Part shown: positions 30,401 to 43,300 of the stretch, in pieces
How positions within the stretch are numbered: the stretch's first letter is position 1
Layout of the letters: each line of letters starts with the position of its first letter
NCBI GenBank assembly: GCA_021613335.1
Contig: JAJTWR010000272.1
Span: 1,318,501 to 1,382,500 of the forward strand
DNA from: Whitmania pigra
Lineage: Eukaryota; Annelida; Clitellata; Hirudinida; Haemopidae
DNA: 64,000 nucleotides
Direction of reading: 5' to 3'
Program-made: the position numbers and the translations under genes
Notes under the pieces: model-generated
What the model was told of the DNA's origin: nothing
Databases searched by the model: none
The model's input: the letters and a program-made list of their open reading frames with translations, nothing else

Positions 30401-32233
30401 TCGATGTAAAATTCTTAAGCATTAAGTCTAAGCATTGATCAAGATTAGGCTAAATAATTAATTTTTGAGCAAATTTGTTTTATAGACGATCTCCTTTCCT
30501 GCCAGAAGTGTAGCAAACGATTCAAGTCTTATTGGGGAGTTGTACAGCACGTGCAAAACTCTCATGGCTTAACGATTTACCGAGTCGAAGATACGAAGTG
30601 CGACTCAAGCAATTCGATATCAGAAAATGATTTATTCGACGCAAACTCAAAACAGGAAGAGCGTTACGAAGACGTGAGGATTCCTATAAACACTAGCCGC
30701 GAGCTGTCCTCGTCAAATCTCACCAATCCCTTCGTTCAACCATATTTTTTGCCATGGCCTTTTGGTTCCGCAGCACATGAAAGAGGGGAGAAAATGCTTC
30801 CCGAAATTTCTTCAAATTTAGTCAATTTGATGAGTGGTCATATTTTCCCAGCATGGCTTACAGGAAATTGTTCCTCAAGAAAGTTGCAGTGTAACGGTAA
30901 TGCATGTTTTTTGTGCGGCAAGGAATTTTCTTCAAAGTCGACGATGTTAGAACATTTTTATTATAATCACATGAATGATTACCAGATGTTTTCTCCTGGC
31001 TCCCCGTTTTCAATTCTACATTCACAGTATTTGAAAGCCTTCTTCCATGAATGCTCCAGGCACTATTTAAAGAATTCGGTTCAGACTTTCAACTTTACCG
31101 ATAGAATGGCGTTTAAAATCAGCGATGACGTTTCAATGAATTATCCTTGCAATTCTAAAACTTATGATGACGAATGCCTCAAAAAAACAGGAAAGGTTGG
31201 CAAGAAGCCCGACGTTATTGGTGGCTGCCTCACACCTCTTTCGAACGTATCAACTGATAGTGATAGACCTCCTGATAAGGACGTATCTACTTGTAATATT
31301 TTTCCCCAGGAGGAAGCCATCTCATCAACATCTCCAAAGCTCTTCAGAACTTTTGAACATTTTGTTACCTCTCCCGGAAACATTTTTCTGCCTTCCACAT
31401 TGCTTGCAGATCATGTTTCAAAAAATAAAAGAAATTCTGAAGGTTTAGGTCACTCTTCAAATGATCCTGGTTTGTTTAATCTGTTTCTGCCTGGAACCGA
31501 TAAAAAGGAAGTAGAATTTGCTAGAAACGATCTTATAAGATCAAATCTGCTAGAAAGTTTTGGTTTTAGACAACCAAGCCCAATAGATTGGAACTCAGAA
31601 TCATGCGCAAAGAACGGGAGTCCATTCATAAGTTATAAACCATGGTTTTTTTCAGCTCTGTCATCCAGTAAAGATAACAAGCTTGACCCTTCCTGCCTTT
31701 GCCCTACGTCGAAGTTGTCGCAGTATCAGAATGACCACTGCAATTCAAATAAAATAATCACAGTGCCACCAGACCCATCACCTCATAAAGTTGAACATCA
31801 ACACGCCACAAACCGTGCACTACAAACTTCCTCTACCTCTACAGCTTCTGGTCTATCGTCGTTTCCTGTTCGGCACAGGAACGACACGTGTGAATTTTGT
31901 GGTAAAATATTCAAAAACTGTAGCAATTTGACCGTACATAGGCGTTCCCACACCGGGGAAAAACCTTATAAGTGTCAGCTATGTAATTACGCTTGTGCCC
32001 AATCCAGCAAGTTAACCAGGCACATGAAGACTCACAATCGCGGCAAAGGTCTTCTTCCCCCAACACTCAGGTGTAGCTTTTGTGCTTCTCCCTTTTCTGT
32101 GCCTTCTACTCTCGAAAAACATATGAAAAGATGTTGCCTCAGCAGATCTGGTCTTTCGTCATCTGCCATCGTGAGCTCTGTCGACGCTATCTTCACACGC
32201 CCATCAGAATCCCTTACATCGTTGAGTTTATGA
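27456..32233 (+). CDS. BCL11: BCL11-family zinc-finger transcription factor
   Basis: BCL11 proteins are nuclear repressors that recruit NuRD through an N-terminal MSRRKQ-type motif and bind DNA through C-terminal fingers. Three exons, 27456-27513, 29485-29679 and 30486-32233, join in phase to 666 aa. Exon 1 encodes [19 protein letters not shown], a basic start resembling but not identical to the NuRD motif. Then come a C2HC finger (C28, C31, H46, C50 with ILSFIEHK, matching the BCL11 N-terminal finger), a C2H2 finger at 90-111 (QNSHGLTIY as in BCL11), one central finger at 225-246, and a C-terminal triplet at 553-573, 581-601 and 614-635 nearly identical to BCL11A/B fingers 4-6 ([34 protein letters not shown]). 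The central two-finger pair of vertebrate BCL11 was not found. The first intron is about 2 kb and may host another gene on the opposite strand. Confidence 0.9.
27798..28619 (-). CDS. Candidate unknown gene nested antisense in BCL11 intron 1
   Basis: Not recognised. An ATG-initiated frame starts at 28619 ([19 protein letters not shown]...) and stays codon-like to about 28428, where AAG|GT or CAC|GT could be a donor. A second open stretch at about 28064-28160 reads [21 protein letters not shown] third, about 28046-27798, is predicted coiled coil ([20 protein letters not shown]) and ends in a basic tail FSRSKKRR, followed by a TAA and by an AATAAA (reverse complement at 27731-27736) 62 nt further on. 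How the three pieces join is unresolved: a phase-0 junction to GCAGCACTT at 28045 works, and a 47-bp GC-AG intron between pieces two and three is conceivable. It could be a small nuclear coiled-coil protein or a decayed gene. Confidence 0.4.
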
Positions 32234-34383
32234 GACTAAAAACATACTTGCGCGGCCTTTGACACGTGGAGTTTATTTCATACAATTCGCTTCTTTATAC
32301 TGCCATTGCTTTTGATGTGCAATTGGTAATGTTTTTCGATAATGCTTTATGACTGAGGGAGTTTGAGGTAGGTATTATGTTTACAAGGCCTTATTTTCAT
32401 AACTGGACATTTCATAAAGTTAATCGAGAGCCTGATCAATAGCGTCTATCCAGTTACGTCAACCCATGTTTGTGTGAAGATGGTTCGTGATGCTGCTGTC
32501 TCAAAGCATAAACTACTCTAATTACTCATGGCATATAAATGAAAAAGTATTCTCTTTCGACGAGGCCTTTCAAGGACTTTCACGGTTTGTTTCCTAGTCT
32601 GTTTCATCTCCATCTTTTGCAAAACAAGTTTGCTTTGAAAAGGGGAGACAAAGTTTCTACTCAAGGATGCTATCCCGTTTAGTTTAACAGGCGTTCGGTC
32701 GTGGCCAACAATTACATCATTTTTATTTTTGATACCACTTCAGCATGAATTACCATTCATCATAACGCATTTGGCAACTGCACTAAGCTACTAGTTCATA
32801 CACAAAAGAGCACTTAATATGTTTATACTGGAGTTATCATGTTACAGGACTTACAAGCAACTTTTTGAAATCGATTGACTTGAAATTTGCCTGCACCGTG
32901 CTTCAGTATCCCCGTGAGGTGTTAAGTTTGTTTTCGTCATTATTTAAATGTGCATTTAACATGCTTTGCAGGGTGTCCTAAATAAAATGTAGCTTCAACA
33001 AAATCAACTAGAAAATTCCAGCACCCGTGTTGAAATTTTTTCATTGAATACTAACAGCCGAAAGCCAAAACTAATGTAACCTGCCCGCCATCAACAGTGG
33101 TACGATTTTCGATGTCAAGCTTCAGAATAGCAACGGCACAACATAACATTCATGTACAAATCTCATCCCCAGAGCAAACTCGAAAACTAATACATCCAAT
33201 GCATACTGCATTCAAACTTCAGTCCCCGAATGGGAACCATCTAAAATCCATTTTATTTGGCGTAGTGTAGGTGCGTTTATTCTCATAGCGTCCAGACCAT
33301 CTAAAGTACCAAACGAAACATTATGAGCAAGAACTTAAGCTGGCACAGATGTCATCAGATTTTGATTGCAGTGAATTATCTATGAAATGACATTTAGCAA
33401 TACACTAGACTACTGAAATTGCTGCACTTGATCAAGAATGACCCTAGCAGTCTGAAGCTGAATGTAATACTGAATGCTAAACAAGCCCTCAGCAGGTATA
33501 GACACGTAAGAGGATGGTGCAATAATATATGCGTTTATCTAATGTCGAAATAATAAAAATACTCGATTCAGAACATAATGAATCATCGATAGTAAGCTGC
33601 AACTTGGAGTTTTTGACTGGAAATGTTAAGCGACAGAGAACAATTCACTTACACTCACCACAAAAGGCACAACATCAAACCACAAAAGTTCAACAGAAAG
33701 TCAAGACATACACTCTATAAACAAACAAGTAAGCAGTTAATCAAACATGTTATCATCAACTGAACCAATGTTGCAGCTCTGCAGCATTAAATCTAGAGAA
33801 GCTACAAGCAATTATACAGAATGAAGAGCCTGGTTGAAAATAAGAAGGAAGTGCATGGTCAAATATTCAAATGGCGTGCAACAGCAGATTTATAAAAAAA
33901 AAAAAGAAGTAAAGAACAGTCCCTAAATTTCAATCTAGCTCCAAATTCTTCTGTTTATTGTGAAGTCTTCAGCTTTCTCACGTTTCACAATGGGTCTCTG
34001 CAATTAGGTTTAAGCAAAATATTCAATATGGGTTGGATGAAACTTATTATTTTAATATAAGTTTATTTTATATATTTTTTCATATTAATAAGTTGATATT
34101 ATTTTAATACAGCCTAAAAGAATACTATTTTTACCGAGCAACGTTACTCACGTCAAAGACATTTAGAATCGAACAAAGGCAACTTTAACAGTAGTAACAT
34201 ATCATTTTCACACATAAAATCTACCCAAGCAAACTTGGTTAGCAAAGGTAAGAAAGCTTTATGTTAAAAACCAATAAAGGTTAAATCCAAACATTTGTTT
34301 GCTGTTAAATTTAATAAATAAGAACAAAACAAACTGAACACAAAACACAAATTAAATGACTACTGACATGCTCTGATTTACAA
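32234..34383. other. Convergent intergenic region BCL11 / beta-spectrin
   Basis: 3' flanks of both genes; no supported coding sequence. A sequence gcagggtgtcctaaataaaa at about 32968 resembles a mariner-type terminal repeat, but I found no partner end or transposase remnant nearby. Confidence 0.45.
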
Positions 34384-37300
34384 TTACTTTTTCTTGCTCA
34401 GTGTAAAAAATCCTCGTTTCTTTGGCTCCTCTGCTTTTGAATCGACAGCAGAGGGTAAGGTCTGCGACCTGGTAGGATGAGAGGGGCCCACGTCGACCCC
34501 AGATGCTGTATTAACTTTGTGTATCCAGTCATTCATTTCATCCTGAGTTATAAACGTCATGTTAGTCGATAAACACCGAATAGTAAATATTTCTACTTTA
34601 AAACACGTGTAAATGAATCACGCTGATTTTACTTGCACATTACTCATTTCTACATAGACAATTCTCCTGAACATGTTATAAAAACAAGTGAAATAAATTC
34701 AAAACAATTTGCTTTAGTGGTTACCTCATCTTTGCACTGGAAAAGATAGTCAGCTCCCGACAGAAATTTGAGGTGGAAAACATTCGGTCTCTTGTTGTAG
34801 TCAGTAGCAGTGGAAGCAGAGGCACCATCAAGTTCGAGCGGCGATTCATGGTGAAAATACGTCTTTGGATCCTTTTTAAACAATTGTTAAATGAGCAACC
34901 AATTAGTTCGAGTCTAAGCAAACATATTACTAATCAAAAGTTAAAAAAAAAGTATATTACTGCTTTTGCATGTTTCTGGTCTTTGTAAAATGACAACATT
35001 TTGTTGGCAAGTACGACATACACCTTTTCCCATGACCTATAGAAAAAACACTATGTCATAAAACTTCATAAAATGGCCAAAACATTTAGCTGTCCAGAGA
35101 ATAACCTATCTAAATCACAACAATGGTAAGCATTTTTAAAATACCTATTTGAGGCTCTCTTCGTAGTGTTCTCCCATAAATGTTTGCGAGAAAGCAGGCT
35201 CTCGTGATTGACTTGTTCGGCGATTATTTTCGGTGCTGAAAATTGAACGAATATCTTAAGATTTCAAATTCTCAACATCCTTCAGCCAAAAGCCTGGAGA
35301 AAAATAAGCATGCATGAATGCTCTAGTAATTTTAAGCATACCGAGGAAGCAAATTTTTAGAAATAAATTGTTGAAAAAAGATCTTTAAAGGCTGAAATAA
35401 AATAAATAATGTAAAGGCTCTCTCACAAATAGATTTTGATTAATTTGATAAACAAATGAAAAAAAAAGTCAACTGAAAAGCAAAAGATTAAGACCAAACG
35501 AATTAGAAGCCCGACTAATAAATCCCGACAACAATTCGCCAATTAAGCCAAAAAGGAGAAACTGAAGAAGCTGTTTCGCCACTTGAGAATGTAGGCATGG
35601 AGCGACTAACCACCAGCAGATGGTGAAACTGGTTCATCAAGTTTGGAGGAAGCTGCTGACTGCATAACTTCTGTTGGATCAGAAGCATCAAATGGGCATT
35701 GATTTATTAGAACTAAGAGGGTTGCAGGTCGGCCGAACGGGTTATGAGCGCCTGCGCGTGGAGGTAATGGCAACGATTGCAATGCATCGTGTTCCGAACC
35801 CGGCCTGCACTTGTTGGAGGGATCCTTATATAAATGGTTACAAGCGCCTCCGATGCCACGCACACGGCACTACGTACAATGTACGGTGTATAATTTTAAA
35901 ACCATCGGTGAACAATGAAGTGAAACTGAAAATCACGTTCCTATAGCACATGATTACAATTAGATTTCCTAATTTGTGGACTCGAAGTTGATTTTAAATA
36001 AAAATATTAAACCTTCGATTTTTTGTGCCTCAGCGGTGTGAATTATGGCGGGTTCCTGTTCCTTTGCTGGCGAAGGAATGGGTTCCGGCGTCGGCGGTTT
36101 CCTTGAATGAACGGCAACAACGACATTAAAATAACCATCCATCGAATTTATAGATAAGAGCTACCACAACGCAAGTTGAAATTACTCGACGCATCGGGAA
36201 CTAAACTAACTTCGGTTCCTCGGGAGGTAGGAACTCCCGGATATAAACCTCCTTGAAAGAAGCAGGTAGCGGTGGTGGACTAGCTTCTGGATGCTGTCTG
36301 AGGTAGTCTTCTCTCTTCCTCTTCTGAGCTTCTCTCAACTCCAGCTATTGACGAAAGGAACAAAGGTATTACAGTGTTTAAGAAAGCCGGGCGACACTAG
36401 GTCAATAATATTAATGAAGCATACTGAAAACTGTTCAAATGCAAATGTGCTGCATGCAAGTTTAAGACAATTTTACTGTTTAAAAACTGAAGTAATTTAA
36501 GAATGTCTTTAAGAATGGGAAAATGCAGCCGAATCATTTGCAATCAAACAAATACTCTAAACAACTAGATGTGCAAGCCATATACCGTGGTTAGTCTTTC
36601 AAGGGCGGCGAATCTTTCTTCTTGGGTGGCTGCCGCCTTTTCAAAAGATTCGTGTTTCTTAAGGAGAGACTCGACAGCATCGAGAGTCTCCCCAAACTCT
36701 TGGCTATTCACATAAGGTTCGTGGGCGGCCAGCCACGAGTCAGCAACGGTGGCATCCCTAGCAAACTGATAGACCTCCAGAACTGAAGAGTAGGTCATTA
36801 TGAAATATTAAAAATAGATATTAGTGGAAATTCAGCAAATTGGAGCCTGACACGCAAGTCGAGTCGTCGGCATTTCAACTGACTAAATAAATGGTGACGT
36901 CACGAAGATGTGGTTTTCAAATGAATGTCATCAACAGGATTCACTCACTGAGTTGAAGATATTCCCATTTATCCTTCCATTGGTCCATCATATCGCCTCT
37001 TTGTACTGCCAACTGATATAGTTTTTCCCTTACCTAAAAACAATAATAATAATAATAATTAACAAAATCTGCAACACTCCTATGGCATGAATCTAGAACA
37101 TTAACAGGCAAGAAACAGACTTCTGGCGATCTGACGTGTTTCCTCGTCAAAAGATCTTTACCGAGATTGACACATATAGCAAAGTTTTCATCTCTGGCAT
37201 CAATCTCTGCCTTCAAACTCTGATGGTTGCTCATTAATAGCTCGACACCTGACACATCCCTGGAAGGATTCACAATTATGCTTCAACTACAATTTTATTG

Positions 37301-40300
37301 GCAAGCATTATTTCATTGTCTCTATTCCTATTTAATAAGGAATTACAAGCACTTTGGTTTTAAAATTAAAAGTACGGCTACCTCGGTTTTTCCTGCGATG
37401 TGGTCTGTCTTGACATGTCATTCATCCAGTTAGTAAGGTCCCTTGCCATGCCAAAAAATCTAGATTCAAAAAATCCAGGAAGAAGCAAATTAAAAAGCAT
37501 TTAAAATATTAAAATTGCATTTTGTTATTAAAGAATAACTGATGTAAACCTGTACAAATCATTAGAATCCCCTAAATCAGCTTTTCTCTGGTCGGCTTTG
37601 AGTTGCAATTTCCTCCATGCATTAACAACATCCATTTCATGCTGCTGTATTTCACGGGCCTTCTCTCCCGAGTAGGCAACAATTAATTGTGCTGCTTCTT
37701 CTTGTACTTGTTGAACCTGCAAAGAAGCCAATCATTCAAGACAACAACCTCAAGACATTTGTTGCGGTTAAAGGTCACGGCGAACCAAATTTTGACCTGG
37801 TAGCAGAGAGCGACGAGTTCATGTTCGAAAGTTGCATGCCTCCTCTGGAGTGCTGCAGTTGACTGCGGATCCCTTCCGACATCATCGAGGATCAGTAACT
37901 CCTTCTCCTAATAACAGAGATTCCATTAAGAAATTACAACAAAAATGAATTAGATGGAAAATGAATTAGACCCACATGGATGCGATCCAAAGTTTCCTTG
38001 CAGTCATTGAAAAACTTGAACAACTCCCAGGAAGCTTGGAGCATTTGAGTCCTTGTGTCCATCAGCTCGAGTAGATCAGTCCATGATTCGTTTATTCCAT
38101 CCTTCCATTCCGCAATCGTTGCTGCATCAGTATGTCCGGCATGGATCAGCTGATCGCACGTCTCGTTCACAGCTGCAACTCTCTCTTGCCCGACTGCCTC
38201 AGTGTCACGAGCAAACTCCTTGAATCGGTCCCTCAGCATCTGCGCAGGAGATGCGACGAATGGATCGGACGTTTCAAGCGACAATGCAAAAGGACTTTTA
38301 AACCCACCGTGACGTGTTCGAAGTCTTGTCCGAGCTCGTGCGAACCCGCAACTACCTCCCTTTCCGCAATCCACTGCTCGATGTCCTCGATGTCTCTGTT
38401 CAGCGTGTACAGTTTCAAAACCTCGTCTAACTTCATTTTCCTGTCCCCTGCCAAATCCTTTAAGCTTGCATAGAGCTTGTCGACTTGGGCTTGTTTCACT
38501 GCAATAGCATCGCCGTCCGGATGTTTATTGTCGATGAGATATCTACTTCTCTCCGACAGTTGTCTGATGGTGTCGGCATAGTCCTCGATGGTCTTCTCGA
38601 CGTTGGCATGCTTCTTGATCATGTTACCGGCTCCATTCTCGTCCTTCGCCCGCTCGTCGGATATCATGTACAGCTCTTGCTCTCCCATCCATGCCTCGCA
38701 TTCGGCAGCATCGAAAAAATACTGAAAAGAAGTGCCAGATTATGAGATGAGTAAAAAGTTTTATTTATAATATGAGTCAAGATCACTTCCTGAATGGTAT
38801 GTTGCCAAATGAGTGTTATATCATTGTCATCTTCTTAATTACAAAAAATAATGTCATCATAGTGACTGAACAAAGCTAATTGTCTCATCAACATTCTCAC
38901 TTGTTGAGCCTGTTCAGAAAGAGCTAGTCTGTTCTTTCTCTGTTCAACCGCTTCTTGTAGTTCGGTCCATTTGGCATTGAGATCTGCAATGAGCTGGTTG
39001 AACTCATCAGCCTGAGGATGTCCCTCCTCAATCAGACTGAGTCCATTGTCCACCACGGCAATTATCGAAGGCTCGTGACTGTCTATCTCATTCCTCAGCG
39101 ATTTATTCTTTGATTGCAACATCTGAACGCTGCAAAATCAGATTGTTTCGGTGCGAACATTGAAGTTACCATATTGATGTTGCGAATCGATTAAAAAATG
39201 AAATTTCAAATGATGTCAGTTAAACTAATAGTCAAATTTACATTACTACTGATACCATTTATCAAATATTATCCAAGTTCCAAATCAAAGCCTCAAACCT
39301 GAGCAACGAGTTGCCGTAGTTTGTGGATTTGGCTCGAGCGAGCCTCTCGGCAATCCATATCTTCTCGTCCTCCACGTCTCTCAAGAACTGATGCACTCTC
39401 TTGACTCTATTCAGTTTTTCCCTTCTCTCCATCAACGGTTGCAGCATTTTCCGGAATCTAACAATGACCAGCTTGCGTCAATTGTAATTGTACATTTACA
39501 AAGTGTCATATGCAAAGCGTCAGAAGCGCTTCTTGAAATCATTTATGTAGACCTCCTTCCAAGGGCGCTAGCGGCAGTGCAGGCCGAGTTACGACACTGT
39601 TGTCATTACCGCCTTATGCGGGCATGTAACCCATTCGGCCGATCTGCATGCCGAGCTGTTCCTAAGAATTTTATTTAAGACGTTGTAACAAACATACCTA
39701 TCTTCGACTCTTGCCTTTTTCTGAGCGAGTTCCTCTGACTTAGTGGGATCAATATCTCTTAGGTATGGGGCCTGAGATTCCAAAGCCATAACTTGTTCTT
39801 CCTTTAGTTTCAATTGGCTTTCAAGAATCTAAGAAATCATAAATACATCTTAGCGCATTAAATCAAGGAATGCAGCTATTGCAGACGGACTTACTTACAA
39901 ACCACCAGATTCTAGCCAATTGAATTACTTATAAAATGCTTACGTTTTGTTTCTGTACTAGAAGATTGACAGTGGTCAGGTCGTGTCCAACATCTTCCGT
40001 GACAATCTGCGACTCGATTTCGGTTATCCAACCGTCGATGTCGTCGCAACTCTGTTCGTATAAGAGTGGCCTATTGGCATCGAAAAGCTTCTGGCCCTTT
40101 GCAGAAACCGTCTCCTGGAGTTCTGTAAACTGTTGACTTAGTTCATCCAGTTTTGGGGTTACTTCCTATAAGTAACAATTAATATTAAAAGAACAAATCC
40201 TTTGATCGGATTTTTCCATCACTGAGCAGTTGAAACCTTAGCGAGTTCGGGCTTTTCCTCAATAAGTTTCTGTCCATCCCTGATAAGCTTCTCCAATTGG

Positions 40301-43300
40301 TCTTTGTTCGACTTGATTTCTAGTTCAAAAGCTTGATGCCTCATGTACTTGCTGTGGATATTCTTGGCATCTCTGTAGGTGTCATCTTGAGCTGCAATTG
40401 ACTTTTCTCCAAGCCAATCAGCAAGCTCATCGCAATCCTGTAAAAACTTCTGAAGGTCTCTGAAATCCTTCAACTTGTCTAATTTCTCATCTGCTCTTTG
40501 TCGGTTTGAGTCTCTCCTGAAAAGTCGTCATCAGTTAGTTGTTCGCAGAACGGCTCGGCTTATGTAAGTATCAAATATATCTCAAATCAGACCTTTCTTT
40601 TAATGCAGTGGTTTTCTTCTTGATTTTGTCAGATGCAAAGTGGTTCGAGTCGATAAGACGATTTGCAAAGTTCTGGATGTTATTGATCTTTTCATCGTTT
40701 GCATCCATGGTCTTGATGTAAGCCTCCACCTGTCTGATCTGATTGTCGACTGCATCCGGAGTAAGCTGTGTTTAAATACCACATGGAATTTGTTTAAGGA
40801 GACAAACATTTGACTAATTTAAAATAAATAGACGTGACAAATTACCTGTCGAGCAACACTTGGCGTAGCCTGAAAAGAAATAATGAGATTTTACAAATAC
40901 AGAGACAGATAAAAGAAGTTTAATAAACTTTAGGAAGCACTACAATATAGCCAATGTCAAGAACTTGTCAATATCATCTTAGATTTCAAATCAATCTGTG
41001 GACATTCATGATTTAATTGCAGCAAACCCGTGCACCAAAACTCAACAATCATAAAGCAACAGACGCTCACAGGAATGGATTCCTTGTTTAGGAAGTTTTC
41101 TTGTTCACCAAGAAGAATTTCAGCTTGCTTGCAATCTCTCAAAAACATCTACAAAAGGAACTCACTCACAATGAAATAATAGAATCCTGTAAATAACAAA
41201 CTTTATACGCAAATAATTTATATTATTGCTGCAACTAATCGTCTTAGTTACCTGAAGGTTTAGGTTCTGCAGCAACAAATTTTGCTTGTTATCCCACATT
41301 TTCTTTAAGTCTTGCCATCCATCGTCCAAGGCCTTTAGCCTCTTTAAAATTAAGAAAATTCAAGTGCAAAATAAGTTACATTTTAAAAATATTAAAGATT
41401 ACATTTCAATTTAATAATTTTGTCTTACATTATAAAATTATTTATTATCAATACAAAATACAAACCTCTCTAAGAAACATATACTGCACATCCTGCTGCC
41501 CTTCTACAACGTTGCTTCCATAATCTTTCATTTGGTCATAGTCTGGCGCATAGGCGTCGATTTCCGTCTTGATTTGTGCATGTTGTTGGAGGAGATCCTC
41601 TGCTTCGGCCACATCGTTAGGAATGCTTTCAGAGGCAATAGAAGTCTGAGTTTTGGTGAGCCATTGCTGGAAATGATCCAAGTTTTGCAGGAACTTCTGC
41701 AGGTCGCTGGCCTCACCCAACTTGGCATCTCTCTCCTTGAGCTTAACAAATGGACAATAAATGTTAATAATGAATCGCCGAGCCAATGAAGTTTTTTTTT
41801 TTAATTCATTTTAAAGATCTATTATTACCATGAGTCTTAAATTCTGCCACAAATCAGTAATTTGTTCCATTTTCTCTTGTATTCCGGCAGCTTCCTCGGG
41901 CTTGCTCGTCGATAACTTGTCGGCTTCAGCTTGTAGAGAAGTTTTCTATAGGAACATTGAAAGATTTCTAAAATGTCCTTGCCAATGAAAGATTAAGTAT
42001 GATATTCACCTTGGCATCGATGGCTGCTAAATCTCTCTCCAACCCACTGAGTCTTCTTTGAAGTGTAATGATGCTCCCAAGGTCATTTCCAAGTTCATCT
42101 GTAGACTCGATTAGCTTGGCTTTGTCTCTAATCCACGTCTGAAGTGTTTTATGCAATGAGGAAATATTTCTAAAATCCCCTGGAAGAATATTAACAAACC
42201 ATTGTTTCAGCAGCCTCTATGTGGAATGTGTTAACATCATGAGCCAGTTTCAGGGCACTTTTCTTATCATCTGCAATATGCTTCAAAGACTGCCACCTGA
42301 TGGAATTAATTATAAATTGTAGGGATTACACAAGTTTGATAGAGGCTCGTAAAGTCTTTACTTTTCATTGAGCAGCTTCTCTTTGGTGGCAACCTCAACT
42401 GAGTTAGGATGTTCCTTGTCCATCAACTGACTAGACAACTGGTTCACAAGACCCACTTTGTCGACAGTAGCCTTCATTTCTTGATCAAAAGTATCGAAGC
42501 GAGCCTTCAAAATCTCAACCTCTTCAATATCTTCTGTAGCAACCATTGTGTGCAAAAGTTTCTCCTGTTAAAATGTTGAAAAACGATTTTATGCATTGCT
42601 ATGTAACCATTCAACGTAGCTTTAATCATATTTTTAAGCACTATGATCCTACCTTTTCCGTTATCCATTGGTCAACATTATCAGCCTCGTTGTAGAGTTT
42701 GTATAGAGCCAGAGCATCAAGAAGTCTCTGCTTCCTGATATTGGCAAGCTCTATAAGCTCCTGATATCTCCTGTCTATGCTACCCAATCTGCTTGTAACT
42801 TCAGGAGAATCTCGATCCTAAGACACAAATTTTAAAAGTAATAAAACTGAGTAATAAAGTATAGAAATTACAAGCATTCTCTTCTTGTCGATGTTATTAT
42901 TAATGCAAAAGTTGTAAATTGGAAAAATTTATGTTTCAAAACAAATCAAGTACCTGATCACTAAGATTTGCTGCTTGTTCATGAAGGGCTCTGATGACAT
43001 TCTGATAGTTCTGCAGCTCGTCGGTGATGTCCTAAACATGCAAACAAAACAAAGATATTGGAATCGTGCTGAAATTAGTTATTCTTCTCACAAACCTTAT
43101 GCTTTTTGACAAGTGATTGCACACTTGCTTCATCATGTCCAACATCTTCACTGGATACAAGTCTCAAAGTGTCCAACATCCAAGTATCAACATCATCAGC
43201 ATCAGCAAAGAACTAAAACCAATGTAGCATTATTAAATTTAACTAATAAACTGTGCAGAACTAAATCAAGCTAAAATCAAGAGAATAAAGTAGAACAAAT

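Noticed and set aside
32960..33150. Second mariner-like element, from a gcagggtgtcct end
   Set aside because: No matching second terminal repeat and no transposase remnant found.
35606..35863. 85-codon minus-strand open frame in a spectrin intron
   Set aside because: Explained by family A repeat copy 3 plus a short spectrin exon at its end; not a separate gene.
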